Of a stretch of 5,276 bases of DNA, positions 5,217 through 5,276 are shown one piece after another. Every line of letters begins with the position of its first letter. Within the stretch, counting starts at the first letter, position 1. The DNA comes from Bacillota bacterium. Its GTDB lineage: Bacteria; Bacillota; Sulfobacillia; RBS10-35. The notes below the pieces were generated by a model. It did not search any database and had not been told where the DNA came from. It worked only from the letters and a program-made list of their open reading frames with translations. Both the position numbers and the translations under genes were made by a program. The DNA is taken from NCBI GenBank assembly GCA_029960865.1, contig JASBVX010000120.1, positions 1 through 5,276 on the forward strand. The letters run 5' to 3'.

Positions 5217-5276
5217 TAGCGGCAATCTTCGTGATGTCAGTCGCAATTCCTGCCCAATTCTGGTTTCTCTATCGCC

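Overview
This is a compact, GC-rich bacterial window. The gene content points to a Gram-positive lineage, most likely a clostridial or deep-branching Bacillota (Firmicutes). The grounds are purine-rich Shine-Dalgarno sites, a TTG start on the SecA-like gene, and a DUF5317 membrane protein paired with a membrane HD-GYP phosphodiesterase. This placement is inference; there is no rRNA or tRNA here to settle it. I see no mobile element, CRISPR array, tRNA or rRNA.

Left block (about 1-1333, minus strand): three housekeeping genes read right to left. They are trmL (tRNA wobble 2'-O-methyltransferase), yggS (PLP-binding homeostasis protein) and the first 25 codons of a gene whose N-terminus reads as SecA, cut by the window edge. 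trmL and yggS are tightly linked: the yggS ribosome-binding site starts directly after the trmL stop codon. The secA gap holds an 8-bp-stem hairpin that would bury the likely secA ribosome-binding site.

Middle (about 1371-2513, plus strand): one divergently transcribed MscS-type mechanosensitive channel with about five membrane helices. Its 5' end lies within a few tens of bases of trmL. Its 3' end overlaps the opposing DUF5317 gene by 89 bases.

Right block (about 2425-5216, minus strand): an apparent operon reading right to left. It contains a two-part conserved-looking protein of unknown function, a structured-looking leader, a 28-residue single-helix small protein, a polytopic-membrane HD-GYP cyclic-di-GMP phosphodiesterase with all catalytic residues, and a DUF5317 membrane protein that starts on the phosphodiesterase stop codon.

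Together the window pairs an RNA-modification/secretion cluster with a membrane-signalling cluster, separated by an osmotic safety valve. The least described parts are the small membrane ORF with its leader, the SD-sequestering hairpin before secA, and the HD-GYP/DUF5317 pair.
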